Of a stretch of 64,000 bases of DNA, positions 1-14,117 are shown piece by piece. Position numbers and translations under genes: made by a program. Location: the NCBI GenBank assembly GCA_003833135.1, contig QZLH01000456.1, positions 6,546-70,545 on the forward strand. The letters run 5' to 3'. The stretch comes from Oehlia diaphana. Lineage: Eukaryota; Glomeromycota; Glomeromycetes; Glomerales; Glomeraceae. The number at the start of each line of letters is the position of its first letter. Positions within the stretch are counted from its first letter, which is position 1. Under the pieces are notes generated by a model, which had not been told where the DNA came from, made no database searches, and was given only the letters and a program-made list of their open reading frames with translations.

Positions 1-372
1 TAAGTCTTTATATACATCAAAGTGTTTAACTTTTAAATGACGTTCAAGAGTTGTAGTAGAATTGTTTGCAGAGAAATGGCCTTCACAAATATGACATAAA
101 ATATAAGTTTCAGTTTGTTCATCTTCTTTTTCAATTGTCTTTTTTTCAAAATGTTTCCAAACTCGAGCTTGTCTTAATTCTTTAAATCTAGTACTAGAAG
201 TTTCAGTTTCTGTTTCAGTAATTTCAGTTTTTCTTTCAGCCATTTCTGTTGTTATTTCACTATTTCTTTCTTCATATTCCTCATCCTCATAATCAATAAA
301 AATTTGATCCTCTATAAAGGATTTATATGGAAAAGAGTTGTAATTATCCTCTGGTTCTTGCTCTTCAGCCAT
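1..372 (-). CDS. BED-type zinc-finger protein, 5' part (cut by window edge)
   Basis: Open reading frame running leftwards from ATG at 372 off the window edge (124 codons visible). The first 80 residues are acidic and Glu/Thr-rich. They are followed by a motif of the form R-x-W-K-H-F and then C-x2-C (about residues 93-96) and H-x4-H (about 111-116), which is the BED zinc-finger pattern. BED fingers occur in hAT-family transposases and in domesticated transcription or chromatin factors; the visible part cannot separate these. The repeat-rich surroundings favour a transposon-derived gene, but no transposase catalytic region or terminal repeat is visible here. The start is the first ATG of the frame and is preceded by A-rich sequence. 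Confidence 0.75.
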   Translation of the reverse strand, partial: MAEEQEPEDNYNSFPYKSFIEDQIFIDYEDEEYEERNSEITTEMAERKTEITETETETSSTRFKELRQARVWKHFEKKTIEKEDEQTETYILCHICEGHFSANNSTTTLERHLKVKHFDVYKDL

Positions 373-3040
373 AATTCCAAAAAGAAAAAAAAAATTTTTT
401 AATAAAAAAAAAATTGCAATGGGAAAATTTTTTTAACTACTGTGCAAGTTTGATGCATTTTTACATAAATACAACTAGTTTTATAATGCTTAACTCATAT
501 TTAGCTAAAAGGTCATGATTACCAAGTGTTTGATTAAATGAAAATGATTATATAATTATCACTAATACAATAATAGTAAGTGCATGACGTATGTGATGAT
601 CATATATCTGGGTGATTTGTAAAAAAAAAAATTTATATTAAAGATCATCCCAATTAGTGTTCATTTATAAAACAAGGCTATTCCTAATAAAGTTAAGGAA
701 GAAAATCTTTTTTATTTGCAAAAAAAGAAAAAAGACTGATCAGTTTTAAAAAGACTGCAGTCCTACACTAAGACAGACCAGTCTGTCTTTTTATGGTATA
801 GGACCGTAAGATCGCAGTCTTCTAGGACTGATAACCATCCTTAACCAACGTGAAGCAGAGTTTGTAAGATAACGCTTGGTCAAAAGTAAAGGTTAGTACA
901 ACAATCAAAATTTCTTACCAAAAATTTAATTTGCGATAATTTCTTTAAACAAAATAATTAATAACAATTTTATTAATGTTGTTCTTTCGGACTAACAAAA
1001 TCTAAAAGATTTATGCCTTTCGCAACTTTCAGAGTCTAATGACTGCAGAATTCCTATCGAATCCCACTCTTATTTATAAAAATTATTCAAAAATTATTCT
1101 CATATATTCTATATTTTTTTTAAAGATCTTACTAGAACTATAAAAAATTATTTCTTCTTATTCTCTTGCTGTGCCACCTATTTCTTTTAACAACTAACTA
1201 AATAAAACTATAGATAAAACTAATCTAAAAATAAAATGAACTATTTTTATAAATACAACTAATCTAAAAATAAATAATTAAAAATAATATTGCGTAACTA
1301 TATTCTATCATTTCTTCCAAGTTCTAACTATTCCGGTTAAATATTATTTCTTCGGCTAAATGTTTATCCATCGGTTAATTATTTATCCGTCAATTAATTA
1401 TCAGTTATTACACTGTTCAATGTTATTGAAATACATTTGAAGGATGGTGATAATATTATCACATATATAAAAAACTCTGGAATTATTTGTTGTACAGGTT
1501 GCATAAATTAAAGAAAGTAACCAAAAAAAGTGCACGAGCTGTATTAAAAAAAGTACATTTATGAGTCAAAAAAAATATATTCTTTATCTCATAATAAAAC
1601 TTCTGAATTAAAAAAGGTAAATACAATTTGGTAAATCAAAAAAGTCCATTTTTTAAATTAAAAATGATATATTTGCTTCATTGTTAATTAATTTTTTATA
1701 AGTTTAATAGTTTGATAATGTGATTTTAAGAAAAGTTCGCTCAAACTTTCTTGATTTTAACGAATGATGATAATGATAATAAAAACTATAAATAAAAAAT
1801 ATCCAAACAATGATTATGATGTTTAAAGTACGTGATTCAAAAAAATTTTTATCAAAGCTACCAGATAATATATCATTATAAAAATTAATAAAACTCTTCA
1901 TAAATTCAATCCAATTTTAAATCTAATATTTAAATTTTCATAATCTCTATCAAAATCTTTAAAATCTTTCCATAACTTTTTATACCACTCTCTTGGTACA
2001 AAATTTGTTTGTGAAATATACATATTATTTATTGCATCAGCAAGTGTGTCATCTAAATTTTGATCTTGTTTTTATAAACAATAGTACAGTATATACTGTA
2101 TATGTATAATAAAAAATAATATTATTTTAATTATTATTATGTTACAAATTAATAATTACCAATTACTGTTACTGCTCTTTACAACTAAAATATTTTATAT
2201 GTTTATTTTTTCTTGAAGTGGAAGTCATTTTTTATTTAAAATTTAATCTTGTTATCAAAATTACATTAATTAAATCTGTATTATAATAAGGAGTAAGAAA
2301 TTATTTTAGAATCAAATTTAATTATTTAATTTAAATGTAATGATATAATGTAATATTAATTAAATGCTGAACTTGCACAACGTCTTAATGCTTGAGTATT
2401 ATATATTCCCTAGTTGAATCATGTTAAAGATAATCATGTTCTTTGCAATAAGACGAATAGCAGGCAGAGAGTTAATATACTAGTATATAAATCACAATTA
2501 AGAAAGTTTGTTTAATATATCCCAGATATTGTTATTAAGTCTATTATCTAACTATTTATTTAAATGATTGATGACTAATAAAAAAATACCATTCCGCTCT
2601 TTAAATCTTCAAATTGAATCTACATAATGATACTTGTTTGCTACTAACCTTGATACCCAGCCAAATTTTAAACCTCTATTTTATTTTATGGTAGGATTCT
2701 GTTTAATCCTTTTTTTAGTAGGAATAATAATGAAAAAGTAATAATAAGCAAGTATAATATTGTACAATACATATAAATATATACACGACAAGGACATCAA
2801 TACCTTACTCAGGATTCAAATGGAAAATTAGCAATTGTTCAATTTCTTGGCAAGATTATACAAAATATTTTCACCTTCACTTTATTAAAATTTGGCTAAA
2901 TCCAATTTTTTTCATTTGAAGGACTATTATACTTCAAAAATCCTGTGACGTCATAAATCCAAGAAGATTGTGTGAAGTTAAAAGAAAGAAATGAATCGGT
3001 TAGTATAAAATTGAAATAAAAATAAAAATAAACTAAAAGT
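373..3040. other. A+T-rich intergenic, no supported gene
   Basis: No open frame with coding character was found on either strand. The only recognisable structure is the LTR-like fragment at about 840-1415, described separately. The rest is A+T-rich sequence with many homopolymer runs. Confidence 0.6.
840..1415 (-). repeat. LTR-like retroelement fragment, copy A
   Basis: On the minus strand this stretch is a diverged copy of 55275-55815. The match starts with a segment containing AATAACTG and AATTAATTGAC (1383-1411). It continues through blocks containing GATAGAATATAGTTAC and GAAATTATCGCAAATT, and ends in a block containing ACCAAGCG and AACTCT (about 845-880). The start resembles a TG-initiated LTR and the later blocks could be the 5' internal region. 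No retroelement ORF is visible beside it, so it looks like a solo or truncated remnant. Confidence 0.5.
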
Positions 3041-3050
3041 AGCAACTTAC

Positions 3051-4320
3051 TCATCCAGTTAAATTCCTAAAAAAAGAATAAGTTAGAGACTAAATAAAGG
3101 CAAAACTAAATCTGTTACCGTACCAATATCAAAAAAATGATACCTAAAGGAAAAAAAGTAATGGTTGTTAATGTGTGTAAAAGAAATAAAAACAAAACTA
3201 TTTCAACCAGAATTCAGTTGAAGTTTAAAAGAAAGTTCTAATTATTCAGCAGGAATAAAATTAAAAATTTTTTTTCTTAAATTGATGTGTGATTTGTGAA
3301 ACTTAAAAATCAGTAAAAATTTTGCTATATAAAATTCTGATAATACGTTATAGAATATCACATAAAAATATGGAATACTTTGATGATTTTTATAGAATTA
3401 CAATCTATAATATTTGAAAAAATACATTTTAGCAAAATTATAGAGTACTTTGGTATATTATGTAAGGCTACACTATGTAATATATTTAAATATTACAAAA
3501 TTTAATTTTACATAGTATACCAAAGTACTTTGTAATCTTACTGTGAAATACTATATAATTCTTACATTATGTAAAATTCACAAAGTACTTTGCATATTAA
3601 AAATTCCTAATGCTAAACTCTATTTATTCTTCAATATTTATTTATTAATTTAGTTTCAATTTCAAATTTATTAATTTATTAAAATACTTAATACATTACA
3701 TGTATATTAGCATCTATCTAATATATAAATAAAAAAAAAGTATTTAATAATTATACATAATTTCACAATCACGTGATCCACATCTTGAAAAAAAGAATGA
3801 ATGTTAAAAGTCTTCTCATTATATTTAAAGAAAAAAATAAAGTCCATGTCTGATTTGAAATAAAAATTTGGAAAAATAAAATTAAAAAAAAACTTTTAAA
3901 AAAAAGTTTCAAAATGAACTGTTTTGAGACTTACTGATCAATTCTATCATCCAGGATAAGGAAACTGAAACTACAAAAAAAGATAAAAAAATTAATAAAA
4001 AAAACTAAAATTAATAATAAAAAAATAAAACTTACTAATTCTACAAAAGAAACTTACTGAAGCTGAAGAAAATTTCAAGAAACTGTCTTACAAAAGTAAA
4101 AGATAGAGGAATAGCAGGGAAAAATGAAAGAGAAGAAGAAAGGATGAGAGAAGCAAGCCCCAGAGTTCCTACAAATAAAGAAATAGAAACGTTAATACAG
4201 TATAATGTTTCTTTTATTTAAAAAAATAAAACTACTAAGATTTGGAATACTTACAAATCTTAGTTCTTTTTTGTTTTTCAAAAGCTCACCTGAAACTTAT
4301 TCTTTAAATTTACATAAATA
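3051..4320 (-). other. Chain of exon-like fragments with splice consensus (unproven)
   Basis: Read on the minus strand, several short segments are bounded by a pyrimidine-rich AG on one side and GTAAGT-like donors on the other: 3935-3970 (36 bases), 3119-3143 (25 bases), 3051-3066 (16 bases) and two 5-base segments at 4058-4062 and 4036-4040. A longer hydrophobic open stretch lies at about 4100-4168. The motif CTGGATGA occurs in both 3051-3066 and 3935-3970. No continuous protein could be assembled. It may be a decayed or non-coding spliced gene, or chance in pyrimidine-rich DNA. Confidence 0.2.
3442..3531. repeat. Inverted repeat around an AGTACTTTGGTAT word
   Basis: Left arm 3442-3464 and right arm 3510-3531 are about 90% complementary, with a 45-base loop. 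A third, partial copy of the arm lies at about 3571-3597. This is a small foldback structure in non-coding DNA. Confidence 0.6.
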
Positions 4321-4640
4321 AGAAATTCTCATAAATTTTCTTAAATTAAGTAGTAGATCAGACTTTGAACATTAAAAATTAAGCAGTATTAAGAAAAATT
4401 CTCATAAATTTTTCTTAAATTAAGTAGTAGATCAGTTGACCTTAAAAAATAAGCAGTATTAAGAAAAATTCTTCTTAAAATTAAGCAGTAAATCACTAGT
4501 AAATCAGACTTTAAATATTGAAAATTAAGCAGTATTTTACGTTTTAAAAATTAAATACTATTAAGAAAATTTTGTGCAAATTTTTATTAATAATTATAAT
4601 TTAAATTGAATGTTAAAAATAAGCAGTAATAAAAAAATTT
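4321..4640. repeat. Degenerate tandem repeat, period about 70-73 bp
   Basis: Four to five imperfect units follow one another. Each contains AAGCAGTATTAAGAAAA, TTCTTAAATTAAG, TAGTAGATCAG and ACTTT words. The first two units are nearly identical, with a period of about 73, and later ones decay. No coding frame runs through the array. Confidence 0.7.
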
Positions 4641-4955
4641 TACTGATCAGGATTTGTACTTTTAAAAAAATTTATTAAGGAAATTGTTCTGAATTTTTAT
4701 TAATGAATGCAATTTTTTTCTTTAAATTATTGCTTATTTAAATTTTAATTCAATAAGATTAATTGATAATTATTAGTCTCTTTCTCTTATAAAAAAGACA
4801 TTTATTTATTTATTTTATGTTAAGCAGAAAGTTTTCAGCGTAAAACTACAATATTTTCAAAGAAAGTATAGTATTATAATAAAAAAACTAACACCAAAAA
4901 TTAATTAAAATAAGCGGATCCTCACTTGTTTTAAAAGGACTACCCTGTTCAGTAG

Positions 4956-5775
4956 CACTACAGGACCCTGAATATTACTAAAACAATTCAGATTCTATAT
5001 AACTAAAATTTTAAAATGTGATATCTCAGTCAATATTACATCTAAAAAGATGAATTATCATCAGGAAATTTTTTTAGGCGTAATTTAGTGTAATCTTTCG
5101 GAGGTGATGTAAAATTTCGAAATATTACACTAAAAACATAATATTACAGAAGTTTACGCTCTTAAATTTAAATAATTATAGTAATTTAATAATATCTCGC
5201 TATCTACTGATCTAATCAAGACAATCTATAGCTCATTGGAATCAGCTTATCAAGACGAATTGAATGGTAGTAAAACACATTTCTACGTTTGATAGAATAC
5301 TTTATAGTATGCAACAAAGTTTTACATTAATAGAAAGTCATCTATCAAACGTAGAAATGCAATTTTACTACCATTCGATTCGTCTTGATGAGCTGATTCC
5401 AATGAGCTATAGATCATCTTGATTGGACCAGTAGATAGCGAGATATTATTAAATTACTATAATTATTTAAATTTAAGAGCGTAAACTTCTGTAATATTAC
5501 GTTTTTAGTGTAATATTTCAAAATTTTACACCACCTTCAAAAGATTACACTAAATTATGCCTAAAAAAATTTCCTGATGATATATCAAAATGTTTGTCTC
5601 ATTGAGACAAATTTAACAAGCTAAAGATTATTAAAATATAATTACTAGATCCTAAGATAGCAAAAGTTGAGTTTAAAATCTACATATAACTTTATATATT
5701 TGGAATAGAAATTAATTATAAGATTTATACAAATTCAGATTTGAGTTTTTTTAGTAATATTCAGGATTCTAGCAC
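4956..5775. mobile_element. Nested palindromic foldback element (MITE-like)
   Basis: Outer terminal inverted repeats share CCTGAATATTACTAAAA (about 4967-4983, reversed at about 5749-5765) within longer imperfect arms starting near a CACTA word. Inside lies a near-perfect palindrome with arms 5056-5295 and 5342-5582, about 240 bp each, and a 46-bp spacer. The arms carry the same A+T-rich text in opposite orientation with few mismatches. No transposase frame is present, so it would be non-autonomous. Long foldbacks of this kind are typical of MITE or foldback elements; the family is not assigned. Confidence 0.75.
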
Positions 5776-5799
5776 TATCATTAAAAAATAACAAAGAAT

Positions 5800-7860
5800 A
5801 AAAACATTACAAATTCGTGAATAAAGAACATAAAGTTTGAAAAAAATAAATTTCTAATTATATAAGTAATCAAATTTTTTTTTGTCTTTGAATTAAAGAT
5901 ATTATATGTAAATTCTATCAGATATAGAATGATATGCTTTAGATATAGGTCCAATATTAGTTTTATAATTTATTTTATTTATTAATGTGCTGGAATAGAC
6001 GAGTAGAAGTCCTGATAAAATCATCCAAAATTTGATAAACTAAGATGTTTTCTTTTGTCAAATATTGATGAGCGTTCCAGAGGAGAAGTTCTTCTGAAGT
6101 AAACATTCAGAGCATTAATGATAGTTTTGTGTTTGTTAGAAATGATATAAAATATATTAGGTTCATCTTTAGATGTAGATCATCCAACTGAATTTGAGTG
6201 TTACAAGAAATTATTCTCAAAAGCAAATAGCTTAATAATATTCATGATTATACTGAGGAATTAATGAGAGATTTTTAATATAGAAGTCTGCTGTGATTAA
6301 AGAGATTAACATTATAGAGTGCAAACAAGGTAATTACTTGTCCATCTTTTTCAATTCTTTTAATGTCAAACTGATTTTAAATAGTTTCTTATAAGTAAAT
6401 ATTTTTATTTTTTAATTAAATTGTCTTTTATTTTATAAGTAAGTCTGTATATTATAATTATTTACATACTGTATATCCTGAAAATTTTAAATAAATACTA
6501 AATTATATATTGTAAATAATATTAATTAAAATTTTAGCTATAATTAAATATAAAATTTTTTAGTCAAAATGTACTTTTATTGCCTAAATAAATTAGTTTA
6601 TTATATTTTTAAATATATAATGCTAAAATTTTAACATGTTTAGATTCATATTGGTGGAAATTTCCTTCTTTAAAATATGCAGTTATCATCTAATGTAAAT
6701 TGATATCTAACATACAATAGGACTCCGCTTACTTATAAAATAGGTTATTCCAGGCCTAAGGTAAAAATCATATATAAATTCTTTACAGATTTTACTATAA
6801 AAAGAAATTTTATGTTACATTATTATGATTTTTTTCTTTTTAGCTAATTAACCAATAGAATTTAAGAAAAAAGTAAGGTAAAAATCATTAGTAAAGGGCT
6901 AATTTTCTACAGTGACCTTTATTATAAGTAAACAGAATCTTCACACAATAGATATAAATAATTAAATAATATTAAAAATTGCACACAAATTTGCACACAA
7001 TTTTCTGATTAATTAAGGGAAATGAAAGTCTTATTAAAAAGTTGGTAAAATTCTGGAAAAAAGTAAAACCTAATAAAACTTATTATAAATGCCAAAACTG
7101 CTGAAATCTTACCAAAATTATAGTATAAAATCTTAGAGAACTAATCATGATTTTTTTGGAAAAGTTTAGGCAAGTAATCTTAGTTATGAAACTCTATTTA
7201 TTAATATTTGCTAATGCTAGTAATAAGATTTAGCAATGCTTTTTTAAAAAAGTATTTAATTTTATAGACTAATAATTAATTTTAATCAATATTTATTAAA
7301 TTAAATTAGATCCAAAAATTTTTAATTTTAATAAATTTATTTATATTGGATTCCAACTATATACTGTAATAATTTTATAAATTTATTAGTAAATAGTAAA
7401 ATTAATTCAAATTTTAAAGATTTAAAACAAGTATTTTATGTAATATAATACAGGTTTATAAATATTAGATGGCTTGTATAAAATTTTTATACATATATAG
7501 TTTTTTTAACATATATATATATAAATTGTTTATTGATTTGTATTAATATTTTTTTCTATTTCGGTAAAACAATATATTAATATTAGGACGTGATGGTTTT
7601 AATCATGTAATTCAGCCAGTTAGCAATACAACCAGAAACATAATGTATCGCTTGGTATGAAAAATTTCTAATTAAACTTTTTTTTTAGAAATTCCTTTTT
7701 TGGGGATTCATTGTGGATGAATGACGGAGTTCAAAAAAATTTTCTTGATGAGTTAAAATAATTATATTTTAATTTTTTTATCACATTTTTTGCAGTTATT
7801 GTGATCAATGCATTATGAAGAAAACACTTGCATATTAAGCCAAACAAAAGGCTGCGGGCT
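5800..7860. other. A+T-rich intergenic upstream of the E2 gene
   Basis: Apart from the small inverted-repeat element at 6719-6940, nothing is supported. A short open stretch near 6170-6260 reads like a protein remnant but has no start, splice context or recognisable family. Confidence 0.5.
6719..6940. mobile_element. Small terminal-inverted-repeat element (MITE-like)
   Basis: About 220 bp are bounded by imperfect inverted repeats containing TTACTTATAA (left 6719-6738, right 6922-6940; 15 of 19 positions match). Two further internal direct matches to GTAAGGTAAAAATCAT-like text are seen. No coding capacity. The family is not identified. Confidence 0.45.
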
Positions 7861-7870
7861 TAAAAGACAG

Positions 7871-7920
7871 CCAATCATAAAAAGTGTGGCACGAGAATCC
7901 ATATTATTGCTATATAAATA
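7871..7920 (+). promoter_or_regulatory. CCAAT box and TATA box of the E2 gene
   Basis: CCAAT at 7871-7875 and TATATAAATA at 7911-7920 lie 217 and 177 bases before the E2 start codon, in the usual order and orientation. A C-rich initiator-like stretch follows at about 7932-7980. Confidence 0.55.
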
Positions 7921-8087
7921 ACTTTGGTCACTCCCCCCAAATTTCCGTTGATCAATCTTTGCCTATAATACCACACCCCGCGGTATTCTAGCCTTTGTAA
8001 CTTCTAAAAAGCTTCGGTTCATCTCTCTCTACAACACGCAATTTACCACTTTACAAATATCTTTTTCTCTTTTTTTTAACAAACGAA

Positions 8088-9583
<1,496 letters not shown>

Positions 9584-10963
9584 TGGTAGCTTTAGGGGAC
9601 GAATAGCCAAATTAGAACTTATGCTATAGGTTAATAATAATATGAATTAAATATATTAATGTACTATCTAAATTTTCTCACGTCTTCCTTTATGTCCCTC
9701 TGCGATTTATAGTATGAGATTTTTTATTTTCTGTTTTTGTGTTTGGTGACATATTTGGGATTTGATTCCATTTCTCCTTTCCTTTTATTATATTGTAACT
9801 CGTTGAATTAAATCTGAAGAAATTGTTCAGCTTTTTTAATTTTTTTTTTTACCCATTTTACAAAATAAAATTTTCACTTTATATAAAGCATATACAAGCA
9901 AAATAGAGAAGGGTTTTTTTGAGAAACTTGATCTTGCTGCTACTTGCAGTAAAGAATTTTTTTTCGGGAGATTTGAATATACAGTATATGTATAAAACTA
10001 GATATCAATAATTAAAGAAATTTATCAAAAGAATTTATAAACAAACATTATACTGAATAATTATGCCCACTGAAGGAAATTGCAAACAAATATTCAATTT
10101 TTTTTTTTTGTATATATATATAATAAGAAAAGGTACATTTCTCTAATCAAAATTTTGTATATCTAGAGGCTAAATTGTAAGTTATAACTATTTGTACTAG
10201 GAGAAACAATAACCATCTAGTATAATGTAAAGAAATAAAAAAACCAAACCACATACGATATATAGTTATAATTGTTATTAAAGTCAGACAAAAAAAACTG
10301 TACAATATAAAATATAAAAATTTTTAATTAATTTGACCTGAATCAAGGAAAAAGAAAGTGTAACGTTTTTTTTTAAGCAGAAAAACATTGAAGCTAAGCG
10401 AAAAGATTTAATCTATCCGTTTAATAAATAAAATGCCATTTACAAAAATTTGTAGGCTGAAATATGAGGTGTGAATAAAGAATGTATAATTTGAATTAGT
10501 CAGTAAACTGAAAAGTGTATAGTTGCTTTTAGTATAAATACCTGTTTATAAATGTGATGGGTATTATGAATTATGAAAATGATAATGTTTAAAAACGAAT
10601 GTTTTTTTTGTTTAAATGCTAATCGATGCGTATAGGTAATTATAAGCTGAATTGAAGAATTATTAAACATTGACCTTGTAGTATCCACTTTCCTCAAAAC
10701 ATATTCACCCATCCAAAATCGATTATAACATTAACAAGGTTGAGAACATGAGAACTTAGAAAAATGATTGAAAATATGTGACGTTGATTGTAGAAATAAA
10801 TAAGAGTTTAAAATTATAATGCTCATAATACGAGTAATAAAAGAAAGAAATAATTAAAACCAATATGTTATTAATAGGGATGAGAATGGGGAAAGATGAA
10901 GGATAATGAAAAAATATATATACATATACATATATTTTTTTCAATTTAAGAGTTACAACATTG
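9584..10963. other. Convergent 3' intergenic region, no gene seen
   Basis: This 1.4 kb holds the 3' ends of the E2 gene (plus) and PIP5K (minus). It is A+T-rich with several T and A runs. Short open frames on both strands (for example 10500-10712) lack codon structure, starts in context and recognisable families. Confidence 0.6.
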
Positions 10964-13716
10964 TTAAACTTCAGTATTTTCTGTTTTTATTTGTTCTGTT
11001 GAATCATCATTATACTTTATGGTCTTAAACATAAAGTCAAAAAAGCGTTTTCCGTACCATTGTGGATGTACAGCAGATATGTACAGCTGAAAAAAAAATT
11101 TTTTTATGAATTACTCAAATATTTATAAACTGTCGAAAAACATATACGGTCAAAAATCAAATAAACACCTTGTCGTCTTTTAATGATTTCCATGCATGTT
11201 CAACTTTCTTAACCGTATTATATGGTGTCAAAATATCGATAACTCCCAAGTAATAAATATAGTTGGTGGGGTTGTCATGTTCATCTGTTCCAGAAAAACC
11301 ACCATCGTCCATGTAAAATCTACACTTACGACGTCTAGCAAATTTAGAATTTTGGAGTTTGGTGTTACGACAAAAGAAATTTATGAACAAGTACAAATAA
11401 ATATTTAATCCAATTCTTACTCATTATGAGGATTTAGCACAAGCTTGGTAGTCGAAGGACCTAGCTTCGATGGTTCAGTTTCTCCTACAGCCTTACGTAA
11501 TTTTGAAGCTTTACTTTCCCGCTTATGACTTGATGGAATACGCTCAATTTTCGTGGTATTTGGCTATATAAAGAAAGGATTGTAGTTTACAAAAAATGAA
11601 ATATTCGGTATTTAAATAGTCCAGAGTCCTGACATACCTGAAACACAAAGAAATCTTCTCGAACTTTGTCTTTATTACCACGAGAGGTATCATGCAAACC
11701 TACTAAAAGGCTATAATCCATAATATTCAGACGTTGAAGCAACTTTAAAAAAAATAAAAATAAAATATGGACAATTGTTGAACCAGAGAGAAAAGTGTTA
11801 ATGTAAATTTTATAGACATAAACATGTAATAATTAAAACTTACTGCGACGTCTTTCTCAAGCTGTTCGACGAAAAGTTTACGTTTCTCAGGGCCAAGTTC
11901 CAGATGTCGCCCTCGTTTAATCCAATTCAAATCTTTAAGAACGGCGCGTGGATTCTTTGCCGCATCAGCTTCATTATATTCACGTCCTACTGTTGATCCC
12001 TAATAAAATAAAAACATCATACATTTGTATTTGAAGAACTTGTTATAAATAAAAAGTATGAAGTACCTTCAAATCATAAGTTTCGTGAATATCTCGATGC
12101 GGAGGAAATATATTATTCATTATTACAAAGTGAATTTTTTGTCCGCGTGGTAATTTCACTCTATGAAGTCCATAAAAGCGGGAAAGTAATGTATCTGGGT
12201 TGTTTCTTATGTGCTATAAAGATAATTCAATATAGTATGATAATTAAAAATAAGCTTAAATCTCAAATATCCAAAAATAGCTTTGACAAACCTCGTAATA
12301 TTCCTTCAAAATCTTACGCAAAAATTTATGTTCGGTATGATGTATCGTTTTTATAATAAAACGATAATCTCGAGAAAAATAAAAGAAGCTTCCGCTTTTA
12401 CCCGGTGAACCCAACTCTGACAAAATATATTTACTCGTTAAAGAAACAAGATAATCCGCAGCATCAATGTGAAAAAATTCGCGAAGACGACGGAAAACCC
12501 ATGGAGCATAATCTTTGAATTTAAAGTCATATTTAGCTGAAGGTGTAAGTTCATTTCCCGTTCTGTATAAACATATGTTGGTTAATTTCAAAATATCCGT
12601 CAGTTAATTACGAATTTTTATAGGTAAGTGTTTCTTACATATCAAATGAAAATTTATGTGCAGCCTTGAAATCAGAATCAACTAGTTCTCTATGCATTTT
12701 TGCATTACATCGGGATACCTTGAAAATTAATAGGATCAGCCTACAGACATTAACTTTCTGCAATTAATTAAATCAAATTAAACTTACGCCCACTCGAATA
12801 CCCGTCAACATATTGTACATAAGAACATAGTTAACGTGATCTTCCCCGATTCTTGTACCAATCATGACCCCCTCGTCTAAATCATCTTTATCCTTTTCAC
12901 GAGTTCTACGTTTTGATAATCTCCTTTTGACATTTTCTGCCATTTTTTGTGTCTCTTCGTCTAACGCGATATCCCCACCCAATCCGATTGCATTAAAAGT
13001 GTTCCTTCTTTTAAGCTTTCCTTCCTTCCTTCTATTTTCTATTAAAGATATATTCTTTTTTGCTTTCCCTGCTGTAGTAGCTGAACGTTGAGGGACATTT
13101 TGATTTTGTTCATCTGTCAAAGCAGTCATGCTATTAGGTCTTGGTTTAGGAATCGGTGTAGTAAAACTTCGATTGGGTGTTCCTCTAGGCGTTTTTGGTT
13201 CGACCGAAATATCATTTTGCAAATCTGTATCGATTTCAAGTGTACTATCTAAACCATCGGAACTAGGTGACTTTGACGTAACTTCTACAGGAAAACTAAC
13301 TGTTCTTTTTTCATCAGTAGTAGGCTTTATAGCTGATGGTTCGGAATGAGTTCTTAAAGGACTCTTTGCACGATTGTCTTTTGATGATATTTGCCCGGTA
13401 ATATTTATAGTTTCTGTGATTATCTTACTTGATATATTTGGTGGCGACGAAGAATATATCGTTTGTATTTCGGTTGTTTGTGTGGTTGTAGTCATATTTA
13501 ATGGCTCAACAACGTTATAAGGAGTAGCGTATCGTCTTTCAACTACTTGTGAATGTTTTTCGGACTTTTTCTCCACGACACTTTCAGTAATCCCTTTTAA
13601 ATTAAAAGGAATTTAAGTCTTGATATAAGATATTCAGGATATCAACAAAACGAAAAAATACTACACAAACCTAGATGCTTTGACGTTGAGTTTTCACTCA
13701 CTGCGGAAGCCATCAT
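10964..13716 (-). CDS. MSS4: Phosphatidylinositol-4-phosphate 5-kinase (Mss4 type)
   Basis: Makes PI(4,5)P2 at the plasma membrane. Ten exons (minus order): 13671-13716, 12788-13593, 12639-12718, 12292-12562, 12067-12213, 11844-11999, 11638-11742, 11421-11563, 11169-11334, 10964-11086. They join in frame to 680 residues (679 from the second of two adjacent ATGs). The first 240 residues are Ser/Thr-rich and probably disordered. The kinase core shows the glycine loop with catalytic Lys region ([10 protein letters not shown]), [17 protein letters not shown] and the C-terminal V-I-D-I-L with a Lys-rich activation segment after it. It is divergent from the sorting nexin, across an 846-bp promoter region. 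Confidence 0.93.
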
Positions 13717-14117
13717 AGTTGCGGCAAAAAAACTCTAATATGAAGTATTTGTCTCTTTTAACTTGTCTTTATTTATTTCGTAGAGACTCCTAGTTATTAC
13801 GTTGGTTAAGGCGTCTAAAACGAGTATGAGAAAAGAAGATGAAAGCAATTAAAGATCATGAAGAAAGTTAACAATATAAAATTAAATTACAAGGAAAAAA
13901 AATATAAATAGAAATTAATGGTCAAACCTTTTCAACCAAAAAATGAGTTGTAAAGTTAAAGAAAAAACGGGAGAGGGAGCGTAAAGAGTCAAGATAATAT
14001 ATAAAAGGAAAGATAAATTGCCGGTGTTGTAAAATAATAGAGAGTTTTCTGTACTTCTGTTCTTATTAAAGAAGTAAATTAAGATGTTGTACTAACCGCA
14101 GTTGGTGTTAATTGATT

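Noticed and set aside
1704..1901. Small hydrophobic minus-strand ORF in the left flank
   Set aside because: No conserved features, A+T-driven composition and no splice or promoter context.
11196..11408. Plus-strand ORF within the PIP5K locus
   Set aside because: Antisense shadow of two PIP5K exons that carry clear kinase motifs on the other strand.
12864..13349. Two plus-strand ORFs in the PIP5K N-terminal region
   Set aside because: Mirror images of the low-complexity Ser/Thr-rich coding exon.
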